Assembly (NCBI GenBank): GCA_963697695.1
Contig: OY969094.1
Span: forward strand, 806,001-870,000
Direction of reading: 5' to 3'
Source of the DNA: VRUE01 sp963697695
Lineage (GTDB): Bacteria > Actinomycetota > Thermoleophilia > Solirubrobacterales > 70-9
DNA: 64,000 nt
This document shows, in pieces, positions 1 to 8,059 of this stretch. The translations under genes were made by a program, and so were the position numbers. Under the pieces are notes generated by a model. That model did not search any database. It was not told the DNA's origin and saw only the letters and a list, made by a program, of their open reading frames with translations. Each line of letters starts with the position of its first letter. Within the stretch, counting starts at the first letter, position 1.

Positions 1-439
1 CGAGGACGACGAGGATCTCCGGCAGCTGCCCCCAGGGAATCGCAACGCCGTAGAGGAGGCGGCCGAGCACGGCGATCAACGCCAGCATCATCAGCGCGAC
101 GACGATCGAGTTGCCGATCCGCCCGGCGATGAAGACCCAGGCGGGCATCGGCGTGCCGCGGCCGCGCTTCAGCCGCCCGTCCTCGCGAGCGATGACGAGC
201 GTCATCGCCAGGTTCTGCATCGTCGCCGAGATCACCGCGAGGGTGATGATCGCCGGCACGTAGTAGGTAGTGGTCTCGATGCCGCCCCGCACCTCGATCG
301 TCTGGCCGCCGAAGACCGTGGCGAAGATCAGCAGCAGAATCACCGGGAAGCCGACGGTGAAGAAGACCGCAGCGGGGTTGCGCCAGAAGGCCTTCTGGTC
401 GTAGCGGAACTGATGCGCAACGAGGGCCGGGCCGCTCAC
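1..439 (-). CDS. ABC-2 type transporter permease, 3' end cut by window
   Basis: Membrane subunit of an ABC exporter, visible for about 146 codons. It starts at GTG (437-439), overlapping the ATPase stop as GTGA, so the two are translationally coupled. The visible part has a cytoplasmic N-terminus with FRYDQKAFWRNPAAVFF, typical of ABC-2 (DrrB-like) permeases, then hydrophobic segments around residues 25-42, 67-85 and 115-135. The C-terminal part lies beyond base 1. The substrate cannot be read from the sequence; DrrAB-type systems export drugs or lipids. Confidence 0.85.
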   Translation of the reverse strand, partial: MSGPALVAHQFRYDQKAFWRNPAAVFFTVGFPVILLLIFATVFGGQTIEVRGGIETTTYYVPAIITLAVISATMQNLAMTLVIAREDGRLKRGRGTPMPAWVFIAGRIGNSIVVALMMLALIAVLGRLLYGVAIPWGQLPEILVVL

Positions 440-1329
440 TCGGTCAGCTCCAGGTAGATGTCCTCCAGGGTCGGCCGGGTCACCTCGAGCCCCTCGAGCT
501 CGACGTCCCGCGCCAGCGCCCAGCCGGTCAGCTCGTTCAGCAGCCCGACCGGGCTCGTCGTGTTGAGCGAGATCTCGCCGTCCTCCCCCACCGCCCCGTC
601 TCCGGGCACTTCGCCCGCGTCGACCCCGTGCGGCAGGCGGAAGCTGATCTTCGCCGGCTGGCTCTCGCGGTCACCGAGGTCCTCGGGAGTGCCGGTGGCG
701 ACGATCTCGCCGCGGGCGATGATCGTCACCCGGTCGGCGAGCCGCTGCGCCTCGTCCATGTAGTGGGTGGTGAGGAAGACCGTCTTGCCGAGGTCGCGCA
801 GACCGGCGATCACGTCCCAGGCCTGGCGCCGGGCCGAGGGATCGAAGCCGGTGGTCGGCTCGTCGAGGAAGAGCAGATCGGGGTCGCCGACCAGGGCCAT
901 GCCGACGTCGAGGCGGCGCTGCTGGCCGCCGGAGAGGCTCCTCGCCCGGGCGTCGGCCTTGCCCTCCAGCCCGACCAGCTCGATCACCTCGTCGACAGGT
1001 CGTGGCGCCGTGTAATAGCCGGCGTAGAGGCCGAGCGACTCGCGCACGGTCAGGTAAGGGTCGAGATTGCAGCTCTGCAACACGATCCCGATCCGCTCGC
1101 GCCAGGCCCGGCCGGCGCTCTCCGGGTCCTCGCCGAGCACTCTCACCTCTCCCCCGCTGCGCTTGCGATAGCCCTCGAGGATCTCGACCGTGGTCGTCTT
1201 GCCGGCCCCGTTTGGCCCGAGGAAGGCGAAGATCTCCCCCGCGCGCACGTCGAGTTCGATCCCGCGCACGGCATCGAACTCGCCATAGCTCTTGCGCAGG
1301 CCGCGGATTGAGATCACAGGATCGGGCAA
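436..1329 (-). CDS. ABC transporter ATP-binding protein (DrrA-like)
   Basis: Nucleotide-binding subunit that powers the permease encoded just downstream. It shows Walker A (GPNGAGKTTT), a Q-loop (IVLQSCNL), the ABC signature (LSGGQQRRLDVGMAL), Walker B (LLFLDEPTTGFDP) and the H-loop (TTHYMDEA), followed by a DrrA-like C-terminal extension. I place the start at TTG 1329: a TAGAAT -10 box ends 8 nt upstream, suggesting a leaderless message. GTG at 1317 is an alternative. The more distal GTG at 1413 lies in the loop of an intergenic palindrome, so I doubt it. About 297 aa. Confidence 0.9.
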   Translation of the reverse strand: MPDPVISIRGLRKSYGEFDAVRGIELDVRAGEIFAFLGPNGAGKTTTVEILEGYRKRSGGEVRVLGEDPESAGRAWRERIGIVLQSCNLDPYLTVRESLGLYAGYYTAPRPVDEVIELVGLEGKADARARSLSGGQQRRLDVGMALVGDPDLLFLDEPTTGFDPSARRQAWDVIAGLRDLGKTVFLTTHYMDEAQRLADRVTIIARGEIVATGTPEDLGDRESQPAKISFRLPHGVDAGEVPGDGAVGEDGEISLNTTSPVGLLNELTGWALARDVELEGLEVTRPTLEDIYLELTE

Positions 1330-1363
1330 GGCGCGCGATTCTATGGACGAGCGGCCGTGACGA

Positions 1364-1451
1364 GACTCAGGCGCCGCCAGGCAAGGACGCAGGGAGCGAA
1401 GCGTGCTCTGCACGTGAGCGACCGAGGACGCTGCCTGGCGGCGCCTGAGTC
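1364..1451 (-). repeat. Long palindromic intergenic repeat, family A copy 1
   Basis: A 20-bp perfect inverted repeat (CTCAGGCGCCGCCAGGC and its complement at the core) encloses a 49-nt centre. That centre recurs at 16369-16470 with only two mismatches. The element begins 2 bp after the rapZ stop codon and would be transcribed at the 3' end of the uvrC-rapZ message. The outer stem differs between copies but stays paired through compensatory changes. It could be a structured 3' RNA, a terminator or a mobile palindrome. Confidence 0.75.
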
Positions 1452-1453
1452 CG

Positions 1454-2380
1454 TCAGTCGAGTTCGGCGTCGCGGTGCTTGACCCGAATAACGACGTCGT
1501 CGCGGCTCTCGAGGTCGCGGCGGATCCGGTCGGCGACGGTGATCGAGCGGTGGCGACCCCCGGTGCAGCCGATGGCGATCGTCAGGTGGCTCTTGCCCTC
1601 GGCCACATAGGCCGGGACGAGGAACTCGAGCAGCGGCAGCAGGCGGCCGTAGAACTCACCTGCCTGGGTGCCGGACTCGACGTACTCGCGGACCTCGAGG
1701 TCGAGACCGGTCATCGGCCGCAGCGAGTCGACGTAGTGGGGGTTGGGCAGGAAGCGCACGTCGAGGGTGAGGTCGGCATCGCGCGGCGGTCCGTTCTTGA
1801 AGCCGAAGGTGAGCAGGGTCAGCGCCAGCTTGCCGCTCTCGTTTCGGCCCAGCATCTCCTCGGCGATGCGGCGGCGCAGCATGCCGCTGGTCAGGTCACC
1901 GGTCTCCATCACGACGTCGGCCCGCTCGCGCAGCGGCGCCAGCAGCTCGCGCTCGGCCCGGATGCCGTCGACGATCCTTCCTTCCGGCGCCATCGGGTGG
2001 CGGCGGCGCGTCTCCTTGTAGCGGTCGAGCAGGGTCTCCTCATCCGCCTCGAGGAAGAGCAGCTTCGGTTTCAGCCCGTCGGTGTCGAGGTCGTCGAGAA
2101 CCTGGATCAGGTCCTCGAAATAGTCGCCGCCGCGCACGTCGGAGACGACCGCGGCGCGCTCGACGCCGCTGCCCTCATGGCGGAAGAGCTCACCGAGGCT
2201 GCCGATCATCTTCGGCGGCAGGTTGTCGACACAGAAGTAGCCGCCATCCTCGAAGGCGGCGATCGCCTCCGACTTGCCGGCACCGGAGTGGCCGGTGATG
2301 ATCACCAGCGTGACCTCACGGCGGGGACCCTCGCCGTCGCGATCCTGCTTGCGCTCCACCATGTCCTCTGCGCTTGCCAT
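1454..2380 (-). CDS. rapZ: RNase adapter / nucleotide-binding protein RapZ (YvcJ)
   Basis: P-loop NTPase of the RapZ/YvcJ family, 308 aa. In E. coli it directs RNase E to GlmZ; in Gram-positives its role is less clear. Walker A is GHSGAGKS near residue 30. The family's C-terminal GCTGGRHRSI motif is present near residue 275. Its ATG overlaps the uvrC stop by one base, so the two are co-translated. Many actinobacteria continue with yvcK and whiA here. Instead this locus is followed by palindromic repeat A and an ABC exporter. Confidence 0.95.
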   Translation of the reverse strand: MASAEDMVERKQDRDGEGPRREVTLVIITGHSGAGKSEAIAAFEDGGYFCVDNLPPKMIGSLGELFRHEGSGVERAAVVSDVRGGDYFEDLIQVLDDLDTDGLKPKLLFLEADEETLLDRYKETRRRHPMAPEGRIVDGIRAERELLAPLRERADVVMETGDLTSGMLRRRIAEEMLGRNESGKLALTLLTFGFKNGPPRDADLTLDVRFLPNPHYVDSLRPMTGLDLEVREYVESGTQAGEFYGRLLPLLEFLVPAYVAEGKSHLTIAIGCTGGRHRSITVADRIRRDLESRDDVVIRVKHRDAELD

Positions 2381-4281
2381 CAGCCGGTCCTGTTGAGCTG
2401 CTCGTGGATCTCACGAGCTACTTTGCCAGGCATGCCGGGCACCGCCTCGAGCTCCTCGCGGCTGGCGGCGAGAAACCGCTCCGGAGAGCCGAAATGCTGC
2501 AGCAGCGCCCGCTTGCGGACCGGCCCGACACCCTTCAGCTCGTCGAGCACGGAGCCGGTCATCGCCTGGTCGCGGCGGCCGCGATGGTGTTCGATCGCGA
2601 AGCGGTGCGCCTCGTCGCGAACCCGTTGCAGCAGCTTCGAGGCCTCCGAGTCGGCGGGCAGGTCGATCGGAGCCGGGCGCTCCGGCACGTAGACCTCCTC
2701 CTGCCGCTTGGCGAGACCGACCACGGTGACGCCGCGCTCGGTGAAGGGGCGCAGCGCCCGCATCCCAGCCCCAAGCTGCCCCTTGCCGCCATCGATCACG
2801 ATCAACGAGGGCAGCGAGGCGAAGCTTCCGTCGCGTTTGCCGTCGTGCGGCGAGAGGTCGACCTGCTCGAGGTAGCGATTCATCCGCCGGCCGAGGATCT
2901 CCTCCATCGCGGCGAAGTCGTCAGGACCGCCGTTGCTGCGGGTCTCGTCCCTCTTCTCGCCCCTGACCCGGAAGCGCCGGTAGTCGGACTTCTTCGTCGC
3001 CCCGCCCTCGAAGACGACCATCGAGGCGACGGTGTGATCGCCGCCGAGATTGGAGATGTCGAAGCCCTCGATCCGCACCGGCAGCTCCTGCATGTTCAGC
3101 GCCTCGCGCAGGTCGGCCAGCGACTCGACCCGGCGCTGGCGGCGGTGCTCGCGGCGCAGCCGGTCCTGGTCGAGGGCAAGGCGGGCGTTGCGCTCGGCCA
3201 GCTCGCGCAGGCGCCGCTTGTCGCCGCGCTCGGCGACGCGCACCTCGACGGCGCTTCCTCGCTGCTCGCTGAGCGCCGCTGCCAGCAGCTCGGCGCGGTC
3301 GCGCAGGTAGGGGCCGACGATGATCGTGCGCGGCATCGCCGGCGAGGCCGAGTAGTACTGGCCGATGAACTCCTCGGCGACCTCGGCCAGGTCGCGTTCA
3401 GCCTGGTTGTCGAGGTAGAAGCTCTGCCGCTCGGCGAGGATGCCGTCGCGGACCTGGAAGACCTGAGCGTTGGCGTCGGCGCCCTCGGCGGCAACGCCGA
3501 TCAGGTCAGCAGTGCCGACCGAGCCGCCGGCGACGCGCTGGCGCTCGAACAGCGACTGGATCGCCTTCAGCCGGTCGCGGTGCAAGGCGGCGCGCTCGAA
3601 CTCCTGCGCCGCTGCCGCCTCGCTCATTTTGGCCAGCTCGTCGGCCTCGACCTGGCGGTAGCGGCCGGAGAGGAAGTCGACGATCGCGTCGATGTTGCGG
3701 CGGTACTCCTCGCGGCTGACATAGCCGACACAGGGCGCCCCGCAGCGCTTGATGTAGTAATCGAGGCAGGGACTGCCGGAACGGCGGCCGGGTTCGGCTC
3801 CCTCGCAGGTCCGGAACTGGAAGAGCTTGCCGAGCAGGTCAAGCGTCTCGCGCACCCGCTTCGCGCTTGAGAAGGGGCCGAAGTAGGCGCGGCCGGCGCG
3901 GTGTTTCTCGCGGGTGAAGTAGACCCGCGGGTACTCCTCGTCGAGGCTGACACAGACGTACGGATACGACTTGTCGTCGCGGAGGCGGATGTTGAAACGC
4001 GGCCGGTGGCGCTTGATGAAGCTCTGCTCGGCGAGCAGAGCCTCCGCCTCGGTCGAGGTGACGAGGAACTCGATCCCCTCCACTCGCGAGGTGAGACGGG
4101 GCTCGCCGCCGGAAAAGTGGGAGGCAACCCGCTTGCGGATCGAGCGGGCCTTGCCCACGTAGAGGATCTCGCCACCGCTGCCGTGGAAGAGGTAGACGCC
4201 GGGGGAATCGGGCAGCTCGCGTCGCTGCTGCGCAACCGCTTCGGCCCGCGAGAGACCTGTCTTGTCGTCCCTTTCGCTCAC
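2380..4281 (-). CDS. uvrC: Excinuclease ABC subunit C
   Basis: Nuclease subunit of nucleotide excision repair that makes both incisions around UvrB-bound damage. 633 aa, full family length. Domains in order: GIY-YIG nuclease (PGVYLFHGSGGEILYVGKA, residues 28-100), the cysteine-rich region (CLDYYIKRCGAPCVGYV), a UVR motif near residue 210, the RNase H-like nuclease core (GFDISNLGGDHTVASMVVF), and a C-terminal helix-hairpin-helix pair. The start is GTG 4281 with a TACTCT -10 box 7 nt upstream and no Shine-Dalgarno, so it is probably leaderless. First gene of a uvrC-rapZ operon, divergent from the enoyl-CoA hydratase. Confidence 0.97.
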   Translation of the reverse strand: MSERDDKTGLSRAEAVAQQRRELPDSPGVYLFHGSGGEILYVGKARSIRKRVASHFSGGEPRLTSRVEGIEFLVTSTEAEALLAEQSFIKRHRPRFNIRLRDDKSYPYVCVSLDEEYPRVYFTREKHRAGRAYFGPFSSAKRVRETLDLLGKLFQFRTCEGAEPGRRSGSPCLDYYIKRCGAPCVGYVSREEYRRNIDAIVDFLSGRYRQVEADELAKMSEAAAAQEFERAALHRDRLKAIQSLFERQRVAGGSVGTADLIGVAAEGADANAQVFQVRDGILAERQSFYLDNQAERDLAEVAEEFIGQYYSASPAMPRTIIVGPYLRDRAELLAAALSEQRGSAVEVRVAERGDKRRLRELAERNARLALDQDRLRREHRRQRRVESLADLREALNMQELPVRIEGFDISNLGGDHTVASMVVFEGGATKKSDYRRFRVRGEKRDETRSNGGPDDFAAMEEILGRRMNRYLEQVDLSPHDGKRDGSFASLPSLIVIDGGKGQLGAGMRALRPFTERGVTVVGLAKRQEEVYVPERPAPIDLPADSEASKLLQRVRDEAHRFAIEHHRGRRDQAMTGSVLDELKGVGPVRKRALLQHFGSPERFLAASREELEAVPGMPGKVAREIHEQLNRTG

Positions 4282-4351
4282 GGGTCAAAGAGTAGGCTCC
4301 TGGCCACCCGGCCAAATTCACCCGGTCCACTTCACCCATACGGAGAGCGAG

Positions 4352-5185
4352 ATGACCACCCAGACCCTTAGCAGCAGCCCGCCTGAGCTGAACACACTGA
4401 GCATCGAGATCGACGGTGAGATCGGCACCCTCACCCTCAACCGGCCCGACGCCTTCAACGCGATGAGCCCAGAGATGATCGGCGAGCTGGCGGTGGCCTT
4501 CGCCTGGCTCGCGGACCGGGCCCCGCTGCGGGCGCTGATCATCACCGGCGCCGGCAAGGCGTTCTGCGCCGGCGGCGACGTCACCTGGTTCCAGAAAGGG
4601 GTCGAGTCGGAGGAGATCGACCTGCCCTCCGAAGTGCGGCGCGGAGCCGAGGCCCTGCACGTGGCGATCGTCGACCTGCGCCGGATCCCCTACCCGGTGA
4701 TCGCAGCGGTCAACGGTCCCGCTGCGGGGGCGGGCTTCTCGCTGGCACTGGCCTGCGACATCCGGATCTCCTCCGAGGCGGCCTTCTTCGCCTGCGCCTA
4801 CGGACGCATAGGCGCCTCTCCCGACGGCGGCATGACCTACTTCCTGCCCCGCGTCGTCGGGCCCAGCCGAGCGCTGGAAATCCTCCTCGAGGACCCCGAC
4901 ATGACGGCCGAGAGCGCCCTTGCCGAGGGGCTCGTCACAGAGGTCGTCGCTCCCGACCAACTGATGGAGCGGGCGCGGGAGAAGGCGGAGAAGCTCGCCG
5001 CCAAGGCACCCCATTACGTGCGGATGTCGAAGCTCCTCTGCGGCCAGAGCATCGAGAACAGCCTCACCGAGCACCTCCAACTCGAGCGCCACGGGATCGC
5101 CGACAGCATGGCGACCGAGGACCTGCGAGCGGGCGTGGAGGCATTCTTCGGAGGCGGCGGCAAGCCTGAGTTCAAGGGCCGCTGA
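4352..5185 (+). CDS. Enoyl-CoA hydratase/isomerase family protein
   Basis: Crotonase-fold enzyme acting on acyl-CoA thioesters, probably in fatty-acid or amino-acid catabolism. 277 aa. The oxyanion-hole region GAGKAFCAGGDV lies near residue 75, and the second oxyanion glycine region PAAGAGFSLALACDIRIS near residue 132. The usual second Glu position falls in YGRIGASPDGG, so the catalytic details and hence the hydratase versus isomerase role are unsure. The start at ATG 4352 has GGAGAG upstream. An upstream in-frame start would overlap the divergent uvrC and adds an unconserved tail. Confidence 0.9.
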   Translation: MTTQTLSSSPPELNTLSIEIDGEIGTLTLNRPDAFNAMSPEMIGELAVAFAWLADRAPLRALIITGAGKAFCAGGDVTWFQKGVESEEIDLPSEVRRGAEALHVAIVDLRRIPYPVIAAVNGPAAGAGFSLALACDIRISSEAAFFACAYGRIGASPDGGMTYFLPRVVGPSRALEILLEDPDMTAESALAEGLVTEVVAPDQLMERAREKAEKLAAKAPHYVRMSKLLCGQSIENSLTEHLQLERHGIADSMATEDLRAGVEAFFGGGGKPEFKGR

Positions 5186-5260
5186 ACGCCGCTCGCGGAG
5201 CGGCCGTATCCAGTTACAGTTTTCCTAGTCCCTCTTCTCTCCAGGAAAGGATCCCCCCAC

Positions 5261-5716
5261 ATGAAGAAGGTCACCGCCCTACTCGTTCTCGCCCTCGCCT
5301 CGCTGGCGCTGGTCGCCTGCGGTGGCGACGACGACTCGGACACGACCAGCACGGCGACGAGCACGAACGGAAGCGAAACCTCCGGTGGGGAAGCTGGAGG
5401 CGGGCAGACCGGCGGCGGCGGCGGGAGTGGCTCCACCGTCGAGTTCGTGGCCGACCCGAGCGGCTCGCTCGCCTACACCACCACCCAGGCCTCGGCCAAA
5501 GCGGGTGAGGTGACGATCGACTTCGACAACCCGCAGTCGCTCACCCACGACGTCGCGATCGAAGACTCGGGCGGCAAAGAGGTCGGCGCCACCGAACTGA
5601 TCACCGACAGCTCGACCTCGACCACGATCGACCTCAAACCGGGCACCTACACCTTCTTCTGCTCGGTACCGGGCCATCGCGAAGGCGGGATGGAAGGAAC
5701 CCTGACCGTCAAATAG
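5261..5716 (+). CDS. Cupredoxin-fold lipoprotein (plastocyanin/azurin-like)
   Basis: Secreted blue-copper-type protein, probably anchored by lipid outside the membrane. Residues 1-20 are a lipoprotein signal ending in the lipobox LVAC (Cys20). A Thr/Ser/Gly-rich linker (about residues 22-60) leads to one cupredoxin domain. Predicted copper ligands are His in SLTHDV and the Cys-x4-His-x4-Met set in FFCSVPGHREGGM. 151 aa. AGGAAAGG lies just upstream of the ATG. A hairpin follows the stop. The likely role is electron transfer or copper handling; the partner is unknown. Confidence 0.9.
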   Translation: MKKVTALLVLALASLALVACGGDDDSDTTSTATSTNGSETSGGEAGGGQTGGGGGSGSTVEFVADPSGSLAYTTTQASAKAGEVTIDFDNPQSLTHDVAIEDSGGKEVGATELITDSSTSTTIDLKPGTYTFFCSVPGHREGGMEGTLTVK

Positions 5717-5730
5717 CCGGTCGGAGGACG

Positions 5731-5756
5731 CGGCGCCCGTCGAAGGGCGGGCGCCG
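5731..5756. terminator. Hairpin terminator between convergent genes
   Basis: Inverted repeat CGGCGCCCG...CGGGCGCCG with an 8-nt loop, in the 41-bp gap between the cupredoxin stop and the GNAT stop. Its position suits a bidirectional terminator; no clear U-tract is present. Confidence 0.6.
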
Positions 5757-5757
5757 T

Positions 5758-6255
5758 TCACAGTGTCTTGGCGAAGTCGATGAAGAGAAACCGGTCGGTG
5801 CGGCGGCGGCCGGTCTCGCGGTAGCCGGCGCTTTCGTAGAGCCGCCGCGCCGCCATCTGACCGTCAGTGGTGTCGAGGCGCGCGACGCGGAAGCCAAGCG
5901 TCCGAGCCCGCTCCTCCAGCGCGAGGAGGATTCGACGGCCGCGACCCCGGCGCTGAAAGTCCGGATGCACCCGCATGCGCTTGATCTCGCACTCCTCTGA
6001 GGAGAGCCGCTGAAGCCCTCCCATCCCGATCACCTCGCCGTCGCATATGCCGACGAGGAAATCGCCGCCGGCATCGAGGTAGCTGCCGCGCACATCACGT
6101 AGGTCGTCCTCCCCGGGCCCATGGCCTCCGTGGACCCCGGCGTGCTCGAGTGCTGTGTCGTGCAGGGCCCAGACCGCCTCCGCATCCTCGTCCCGGAACG
6201 AGCGCAGCTCGAACGCATCCGGCGCCGACGCCTGCTCAGATCGCAAGGAGCCCAT
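5758..6255 (-). CDS. GNAT family N-acetyltransferase
   Basis: Acetyl-CoA-dependent acetyltransferase of unknown substrate, 165 aa. The acetyl-CoA binding motif A is visible as MRVHPDFQRRGRGRRILLAL near residue 105, followed by the C-terminal RLYESAGYRETGRR typical of GNATs. I start it at ATG 6255, overlapping the 3' end of the upstream P-loop gene by 20 bp. An open frame continues upstream but reads antisense-like, low-quality sequence. Probably co-transcribed with the P-loop kinase. Confidence 0.88.
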   Translation of the reverse strand: MGSLRSEQASAPDAFELRSFRDEDAEAVWALHDTALEHAGVHGGHGPGEDDLRDVRGSYLDAGGDFLVGICDGEVIGMGGLQRLSSEECEIKRMRVHPDFQRRGRGRRILLALEERARTLGFRVARLDTTDGQMAARRLYESAGYRETGRRRTDRFLFIDFAKTL

Positions 6256-6781
6256 CGTCCAGTTGCTGCGAAAGCAGATCCGCAGCTTCCTCGGGGTCCC
6301 TGCCCCCCACGTCGATGGCGTTTCGCTCGAACTCGCCGAGATCCTCGAAGCTCCGCCAAAGCTGCTCGATGGCACCTGCATCGATAGGCGGCTCGCCTTC
6401 CCTGCTCTGCACCCGCTCCATGCAAACGGAGAGGGGAGCTCGGAGTACGGCATACGCAGCGGCGTATCCGGCCTTCTTCAGAGCGTCCCTCAGAGGTTTC
6501 AAGAACCAAGCGGGAATGACGATCCCGTCGACGATGGTCAAGTAACCGGCGGCCGCATAGTTGCTAACCGCGCTGGCAACGGCCCGCATGACGATCTCGT
6601 TCTGCGCGTGCGACTCGGGCTTCCAGGGCTCGACGTATCCAGAGCGAATAAAACGGAAGAACGCATCCGCTTCCAGGTGAACCGCCTGCTCGGCACGCGC
6701 CGCGAGGATCCCAGCCGCCGTGGTCTTCCCCACCCCAGGAGGTCCGGTGACGATCAGGACGGGCTCGACGCGAGACGACAT
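6236..6781 (-). CDS. P-loop kinase-like ATPase (AAA/zeta-type fold)
   Basis: Small nucleotide-binding protein, 181 aa, with Walker A GPPGVGKTTA near residue 13 and an acidic motif HLEADAFF near residue 35. The arrangement resembles shikimate-kinase/zeta-toxin-like P-loop kinases that phosphorylate small molecules. No lid or substrate motif lets me name the substrate. The ATG (6779-6781) abuts the divergent methyltransferase region. A TAGGCT box lies 10 nt upstream of the start. Confidence 0.75.
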   Translation of the reverse strand: MSSRVEPVLIVTGPPGVGKTTAAGILAARAEQAVHLEADAFFRFIRSGYVEPWKPESHAQNEIVMRAVASAVSNYAAAGYLTIVDGIVIPAWFLKPLRDALKKAGYAAAYAVLRAPLSVCMERVQSREGEPPIDAGAIEQLWRSFEDLGEFERNAIDVGGRDPEEAADLLSQQLDDGLLAI

Positions 6782-6815
6782 GACGCGGACGAGCCTACCC
6801 CGCCAAACTGGCTTC

Positions 6816-7583
6816 GTGAGCGAGGCTACATACGATCGGATCGGGATCGGCTACGCCCAAGCTCGCCGCGCCGATCCTAGGATCGCAGCGAAGATCGTCG
6901 CAGCGCTCGGCGATGCGCGCAGCGTCCTCAACGTCGGGGCCGGCACCGGCTCCTACGAGCCGGCCGGCCGCGAGGTGACAGCTGTCGAGCCCTCCGCCGA
7001 GATGATCGCCCAGCGGCCCGTCGGCGCAGCGCCGGTCGTGCAGGCGAGCGCCGAATCCCTGCCCTTCGAGGACGACAGCTTCGACGTCGCAATAGCGATC
7101 AACTCCGACCACCATTGGCACAACCGGGAGAGGGGCCTGCGCGAAATGACTCGCGTCGCACGCCACCGCGTTCTTCTCCTCAACGCCGACCCGAGCCGCG
7201 CTCTGGAGTTCTGGCTGACGCGGGACTACCTTCCGGGCTTCGCTGACCTGATCCCGGAGCCGTACCGGCGCGAAGGTCACTGGTGCGCGGAGCTCGAACG
7301 CATTCTGGGGGAGGTCGAAGCGCAGCCTGTTCCCATCCCGCACGACTGCCTCGACGGTTTCTACCAGGCGTACTGGCGCCGCCCGAGCGCCTACTGCGAC
7401 GAGCGAGTCAGGCGCGGCATCTCGGTCTTCCATCGCCTGCCCGAGGACGAAGTCGCCGACGCAATGGAACGACTCCGGCAAGACCTCGATAATGGAACGT
7501 GGAACGAGCGGAACGAGCGGCTGCTCGGCCTATCCGAGCTGGACATCGGCCTGTGCGTGGTGACCGCCGAAGCCAGCGGATGA
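6816..7583 (+). CDS. Class I SAM-dependent methyltransferase
   Basis: 255-aa methyltransferase of the UbiE/type-11 family. Motif I is VLNVGAGTGSYEP near residue 38, the acidic SAM-ribose residue is in VTAVEPSAEM, and the post-II region is ESLPFEDDSFDVAIAI. The C-terminal half (substrate-recognition region) gives no clue to the substrate. The GTG at 6816 is chosen because homology to the fold begins a few residues later. An earlier in-frame ATG (6780) would overlap the divergent gene's start codon. Confidence 0.85.
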   Translation: MSEATYDRIGIGYAQARRADPRIAAKIVAALGDARSVLNVGAGTGSYEPAGREVTAVEPSAEMIAQRPVGAAPVVQASAESLPFEDDSFDVAIAINSDHHWHNRERGLREMTRVARHRVLLLNADPSRALEFWLTRDYLPGFADLIPEPYRREGHWCAELERILGEVEAQPVPIPHDCLDGFYQAYWRRPSAYCDERVRRGISVFHRLPEDEVADAMERLRQDLDNGTWNERNERLLGLSELDIGLCVVTAEASG

Positions 7584-7590
7584 GGCGACG

Positions 7591-7779
7591 TCAGTCGGCG
7601 GGAGCCATCACGCGGGTGACCGCTGTCACCCACGAAGCACGGCTTCTCGTTGCCCTCGACCTCGAGGGTGAAGCGGGTGACGACCTCGTACCAGCCGCCG
7701 CCCTTGTCGTCCAGCGAGCGACCTCGGCGCGGCCGCGGACGCGAGAGTCGACGGGCACCGGAGCCGGGAATAGAATCTT
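7591..7779 (-). pseudogene. Truncated, frameshifted duplicate of the maoC 3' end
   Basis: This stretch matches 8962-9160 (the last 60 or so codons of the intact maoC gene) in the same orientation at roughly 90 percent. It carries a one-base insertion (GTGACCGCTGTC versus GTGACGCTGTC), a one-base deletion (GAGCGACCTC versus GAGACGACCTC) and several substitutions, so it cannot encode a functional domain. The match stops abruptly after ATCTTGTT. With the intact copy it brackets a 1.2 kb insert as direct repeats, suggesting integration or unequal recombination at the maoC 3' end. Confidence 0.85.
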
Positions 7780-7960
7780 GTTGTCGTTGTATGAATTGTC
7801 CGAGGATGCCCAACAGGGCCGTTCCAAGGGCCTTTCGTCGTTATGTGAATTGTTCGGTCTAATCCTTGTCCGAGATGAGTGAGAAACGCTGCGGTCGCCA
7901 GCAGGGATCGAGCCATCGGCCATCGGATAGCATTCTGCATCTGGCGGTTGGAGTAGGTCC

Positions 7961-8048
7961 TGCCGGTTCACAGCCGGGAACTGCCTTCGAAAGGGTCGAC
8001 CCGGGTTCGAGTCCCGGCCGGCATTGCCGGTAGCTCAATAGGAAGAGC
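7961..8048 (+). other. tRNA-like fragments (3' half followed by a 5' half)
   Basis: 7961-8023 has TGCCGG at its 5' end pairing with CCGGCA at its 3' end, a short arm CAG-CCGGGAA-CTG, a TTCGAAA loop and a perfect T-arm (CCGGG TTCGAGT CCCGG, 8001-8017). At 63 nt it is too short for a normal tRNA. Directly after it, 8024-8048 reads like the 5' part of a second tRNA: TTGCCGG, TA, then a D-arm GCTC-AATAGGAA-GAGC. No matching anticodon arm follows. I read this as degraded tandem tRNA remnants. The rest of 7780-8059 holds no gene that I can recognise. Confidence 0.5.
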
Positions 8049-8059
8049 CCCCTCTCGCC

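Noticed and set aside
2374..3870. Long open frame opposite uvrC (about 500 codons), and similar antisense frames elsewhere, for example 17433-19781 and 10650-12587
   Set aside because: High-GC DNA leaves long open frames opposite real genes; these lack domains, starts or codon-pattern support, while the opposite strand has intact families.
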